Below, one piece after another: positions 63,939 to 64,000 of a stretch of DNA of 64,000 nt (positions within the stretch are counted from its first letter, which is position 1; every line of letters starts with the position of its first letter). The stretch is taken from assembly GCA_015069695.1 (NCBI GenBank), contig JADCRZ010000001.1, positions 124,001 to 188,000 on the forward strand, read 5' to 3'. The notes beneath the pieces are model-generated. The model was not told where the DNA came from, ran no database searches, and saw only the letters and a program-made list of their open reading frames with translations. The stretch comes from Williamsia sp. GTDB taxonomy: Bacteria > Bacteroidota > Bacteroidia > Chitinophagales > Chitinophagaceae. A program made the translations under genes and the position numbers.

Positions 63939-64000
63939 ATGCGGATGGGTTTGTGCTGTTCTTTTGATAAATTTCTGAACAATATCGATCCAAACCTTTT

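Overview
The window reads as chromosomal DNA of a Bacteroidota bacterium, most likely a member of the Chitinophagaceae. Evidence for this: a SusC/SusD pair with the typical start of the family, many glycoside hydrolases with signal peptides, LytTR-type two-component genes, AraC regulators with Bacteroidota-type sensor domains, a type IX secretion C-terminal domain remnant, and promoters of the TTTG / TAnnTTTG type. I see no rRNA, tRNA, CRISPR array or intact insertion sequence. The genus is inferred from protein flavour only.

Layout. 0-6 kb: a GIY-YIG-like protein, an amidohydrolase, two divergent AraC regulators, a cupin and a zinc-free alcohol dehydrogenase. 6-14.7 kb: a LytTR sensor/regulator pair divergent from a complete RND efflux operon (adaptor, pump, outer membrane factor). 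14.7-18.4 kb: sparse DNA with an SRAP-like protein that lacks its catalytic residues, a GNAT acetyltransferase, a PIG-L deacetylase fragment and an unknown protein. 18.5-24.4 kb: an alpha-L-rhamnosidase (GH78) and a beta-galactosidase (GH2). 24.7-34.3 kb: small-molecule metabolism and regulators (cupin, a Tet(X)-like flavin monooxygenase, DinB, methionine aminopeptidase, MDR oxidoreductase plus AraC, SDR plus Crp/Fnr, DUF4349) mixed with broken genes. 35.2-40.7 kb: SusC/SusD. 40.8-46.4 kb: S41 peptidase, EamA half-transporter, GH92 mannosidase and gene debris. 46.7-51.5 kb: a compact six-gene operon encoding an RsbR/RsbS/RsbT stressosome module, a fused ATPase-PP2C phosphatase, a hybrid-looking histidine kinase and a lone receiver. 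51.8-53.9 kb: a DUF1684 protein and a lipoprotein of unknown function. 54.2-59.1 kb: sigma factor, membrane anti-sigma-like TPR protein and a TPR-CHAT caspase-like protease in one operon. 59.5-64 kb: metallophosphoesterase, a small unknown protein, GH43 and a sulfatase.

Two loci stand out as signalling systems. The stressosome operon has no SigB partner in this phylum and instead ends in a histidine kinase and receiver. The sigma/anti-sigma/CHAT operon suggests a circuit in which proteolysis releases a sigma factor; this is inference from gene order and domains. The Tet(X) relative keeps the FAD fold but has changed two of the residues known to hold tetracycline.

The window also carries an unusual amount of debris: at least nine truncated or frameshifted genes (reg_prop sensor, PIG-L, TPR tail, AraC, DinB 5' end, outer membrane barrel, ABC permease, thioredoxin, T9SS domain), which points to ongoing deletion and rearrangement between otherwise intact units. 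Starts were moved inward from the longest open frame where a signal peptide, a family N-terminus or promoter position argued for it; this is said in each entry.
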